Shown: one piece after another, positions 10,775 through 12,061 of the stretch
Position numbering within the stretch: position 1 is the first letter of the stretch
Layout of the letters: every line of letters starts with the position of its first letter
DNA from: Deltaproteobacteria bacterium
GTDB taxonomy: Bacteria > Desulfobacterota > Dissulfuribacteria > Dissulfuribacterales > JALVPX01
Assembly: GCA_027031565.1 (NCBI GenBank)
Contig: JALVPX010000171.1
Span: 1-12,061, forward strand
Length of the DNA: 12,061 nucleotides
Direction of reading: 5' to 3'
Position numbers and translations under genes: made by a program
Notes under the pieces: generated by a model
Told to the model about the DNA's origin: nothing
What the model saw: only the letters and a program-made list of their open reading frames with translations
The model's database searches: none

Positions 10775-11578
10775 TTATTCAATCTTGCCAAAATCTTGTT
10801 CCAGGGACTTCAATAGTTCTGTTTCGAACCGGCCGCTGCCTGCAGCAGATTTTCCGGCCGGTTCTTTTCCTGTAAGGGCTATTCTTACTTCGGTCTGGTC
10901 AAAATAGATCATTTTGGCCCCGCAAATACACTCAACTGTTTCAGGCTTTATCTCTTTGGGCCAATGTTCCGAATTGGTAATGAGATTATGCCCTGCGGCT
11001 GGCAAGATTGCACAATAAGTTTCCCAACCGCATAGAAATTCTTCGAAATTGAATGATTTGAAACTGCCTGAGATACGCAGCTTGTCCATCAGGGCAAACC
11101 ATATCTCATCGCGGTCTCCCCATAGAAGCACGGAATAAGGTATAGTATTAAAGATGTGCTCGGCCTTCTTTTCCATGGCATCGGAATAGGGCGAAACTCC
11201 CGTATAGTTCCAAACCGTCCACTCCGTCACCTTGAAGAGCAGAAAGGCAATGGTCCAAAATTCTTGATCGATCGGATAGTGTGTTATCTCCTGGGAATAG
11301 AGCCTGGCCTCAAGTTCCTGAAGCATTCCGGTGATCTTGTCAGGCAGATGATATTGGTAGAACGTCTGGTCTCCACCACCTTTTGCCGGAGAAAGATTTT
11401 CTTTTTGGGCGATTACTGAAAGTAAATTTTTTAAACAATGCCTTGCGACCTCGTACCAAGCGTCGGGATCGGAAGCAGAGAGCTTGAGAAGATCCCGGAA
11501 TGGATGCCATAATTGGTCAGCGCCTTTGCGTGCAAGATGCGACAGTTTTGTATCGATCAGGTGTTTTATAAATAGCAT
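10775..11578 (-). CDS. Hypothetical soluble protein, 267 residues
   Basis: I do not recognise this protein. It has no signal peptide and no membrane helix. It is rich in tryptophan and aromatic residues (FWTIAFLLFKVTEWTVWNY at about 107-125) and appears mainly alpha-helical. A C-x-C pair is at C217/C219 in VECICGAKM, and a flexible Gly/Ala/Ser segment near 240-250 precedes a final charged helix. The ATG at 11578 lacks a Shine-Dalgarno sequence and lies only ten bases after the hairpin terminator of the upstream cytochrome gene, so either it is read by leakage through that hairpin or the true start is further in. Its coding frame is long and free of stops. It is convergent with merR paralogue 2. 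No function is proposed. Confidence 0.7.
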   Translation of the reverse strand: MLFIKHLIDTKLSHLARKGADQLWHPFRDLLKLSASDPDAWYEVARHCLKNLLSVIAQKENLSPAKGGGDQTFYQYHLPDKITGMLQELEARLYSQEITHYPIDQEFWTIAFLLFKVTEWTVWNYTGVSPYSDAMEKKAEHIFNTIPYSVLLWGDRDEIWFALMDKLRISGSFKSFNFEEFLCGWETYCAILPAAGHNLITNSEHWPKEIKPETVECICGAKMIYFDQTEVRIALTGKEPAGKSAAGSGRFETELLKSLEQDFGKIE

Positions 11579-11587
11579 TTGAAAAGT

Positions 11588-11627
11588 AAACAGGGCCTGT
11601 CTTTTAAAGAACAGGCCCTGTTTTTTT
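11588..11627. terminator. Strong hairpin terminator downstream of the cytochrome c3-like gene
   Basis: AAACAGGGCCTGT (11588-11600) pairs with ACAGGCCCTGTTT (11611-11623) over 13 pairs. The plus strand continues with a run of seven T (11621-11627). The minus strand ends TTTACTTTTC. It probably ends the minus-strand cytochrome transcript and could work in both directions. Confidence 0.75.
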
Positions 11628-11651
11628 AAAAGCTATGCAAATGGAGGGCAG

Positions 11652-12014
11652 TTATTTCTTGTGGCACTCCTTGCACTTGACAGGTCCCTTTTTCATCTGC
11701 TTGTGGCAGCCTTTGCAATTCTTGTGGAAGGCCTTCATGGGTTTGTTCAGTTTCTTGTTTTTGAAGTCCTTTTTGTGGCACTCTGCACACTTCTGAATTT
11801 TCATCCCCTCTTTATAGACGCTGTGGTCTGGACCATGATGACACTCACCGCACTCGGTCCTTTTCTGGTGCTCACGATGCTTGAACGTCACAACGCCCTT
11901 TTTTGCCTCTAACTTCATGACTTCCGGCCCTTTGTCTGTGGCAAGGGCAAAGCTGGATACGCACACACCAAAGACCAAAGCCGCCAGTACCGAACCAATC
12001 TTTTTGATGTTCAT
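11652..12014 (-). CDS. Tetraheme cytochrome c3-like periplasmic electron carrier
   Basis: A 120-residue class III cytochrome. Residues 1-25 form a Sec signal peptide with a probable cut after A25 (SSFALA). The mature chain of about 95 residues carries four CxxCH motifs: C55-H59, C76-H80, C100-H104 and C114-H118. H46 and H49 (FKHREH), H60 or H64, and H97 are candidate sixth ligands. The mature chain is strongly basic (many KK pairs). Cytochromes c3 shuttle electrons between hydrogenases or formate dehydrogenases and membrane complexes such as Qrc in sulfate- and sulfur-metabolising bacteria. GGAGGAG lies nine bases before the ATG. It is followed by a strong terminator, so it is probably transcribed alone. 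It may serve the nearby NrfD/Fe-S/triheme module. This is inferred from proximity. Confidence 0.92.
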   Translation of the reverse strand: MNIKKIGSVLAALVFGVCVSSFALATDKGPEVMKLEAKKGVVTFKHREHQKRTECGECHHGPDHSVYKEGMKIQKCAECHKKDFKNKKLNKPMKAFHKNCKGCHKQMKKGPVKCKECHKK

Positions 12015-12061
12015 AATCGCAAAACTCCTCCTTTTTATTTTAGATTTTTAGCCAATATTGT

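Overview
The window looks like a chromosomal segment of an anaerobic, sulfur- or metal-respiring bacterium of the deltaproteobacterial/Desulfobacterota type. The reasons are a small four-heme cytochrome c3-like protein, a triheme c7-type cytochrome, a Tat-exported four-cluster ferredoxin-like protein, two NrfD-family quinol-interacting membrane proteins, a three-PAS sigma-54 activator with cysteine motifs, MerR regulators with CW/Cys tails, and a probable selenocysteine ORF. Assignment to a genus is not possible from this sequence alone.

Left part (1-2062, + strand): the end of a cutA-like gene, then hisI and hisG overlapping by four bases, then the ribosome-assembly GTPase gene engB. This is housekeeping sequence. 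On the opposite strand, facing the end of engB, is an unlisted small ORF (2198-2019). It encodes one membrane helix and then an in-frame UGA. The UGA is followed by a cysteine five positions on and by an 8-bp hairpin with a GGUCA loop at a distance typical of a bacterial SECIS element. I regard this as the most interesting item in the window.

Central part (2282-10737): an electron-transfer and regulation island built around a duplicated cassette. On the minus strand the order is small membrane protein (4276-4064), nrfD paralogue 1 (3995-2814), merR paralogue 1 (2710-2282), then the candidate selenoprotein ORF. On the plus strand the order is Tat Fe-S protein (7328-8080), triheme cytochrome c (8126-8539), a strong terminator, a near-consensus promoter, small membrane protein (8950-9069), nrfD paralogue 2 (9127-10320), merR paralogue 2 (10321-10737) and a terminator. 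Between the two arms lies a 677-residue sigma-54 activator gene (6990-4957). The gene set resembles the periplasmic/membrane half of DsrMKJOP (DsrO, DsrJ and DsrP roles): electrons could pass between menaquinol (NrfD), the Fe-S protein and the triheme cytochrome. No molybdenum catalytic subunit is present.

Right part (10775-12014, minus strand): an unrecognised 267-residue protein, then a tetraheme cytochrome c3-like gene, separated by a strong hairpin terminator. The cytochrome is a plausible soluble periplasmic partner for the central module.

Non-coding stretches hold several operator-like repeats (GGGCGYAAAAT copies, GGAAATTT copies, ACTGAATG-CA-CATTCAGT, a long-range CCTGTTTTGG inverted repeat, AATTGTCA copies). 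I saw no tRNA, rRNA, CRISPR array or insertion sequence.
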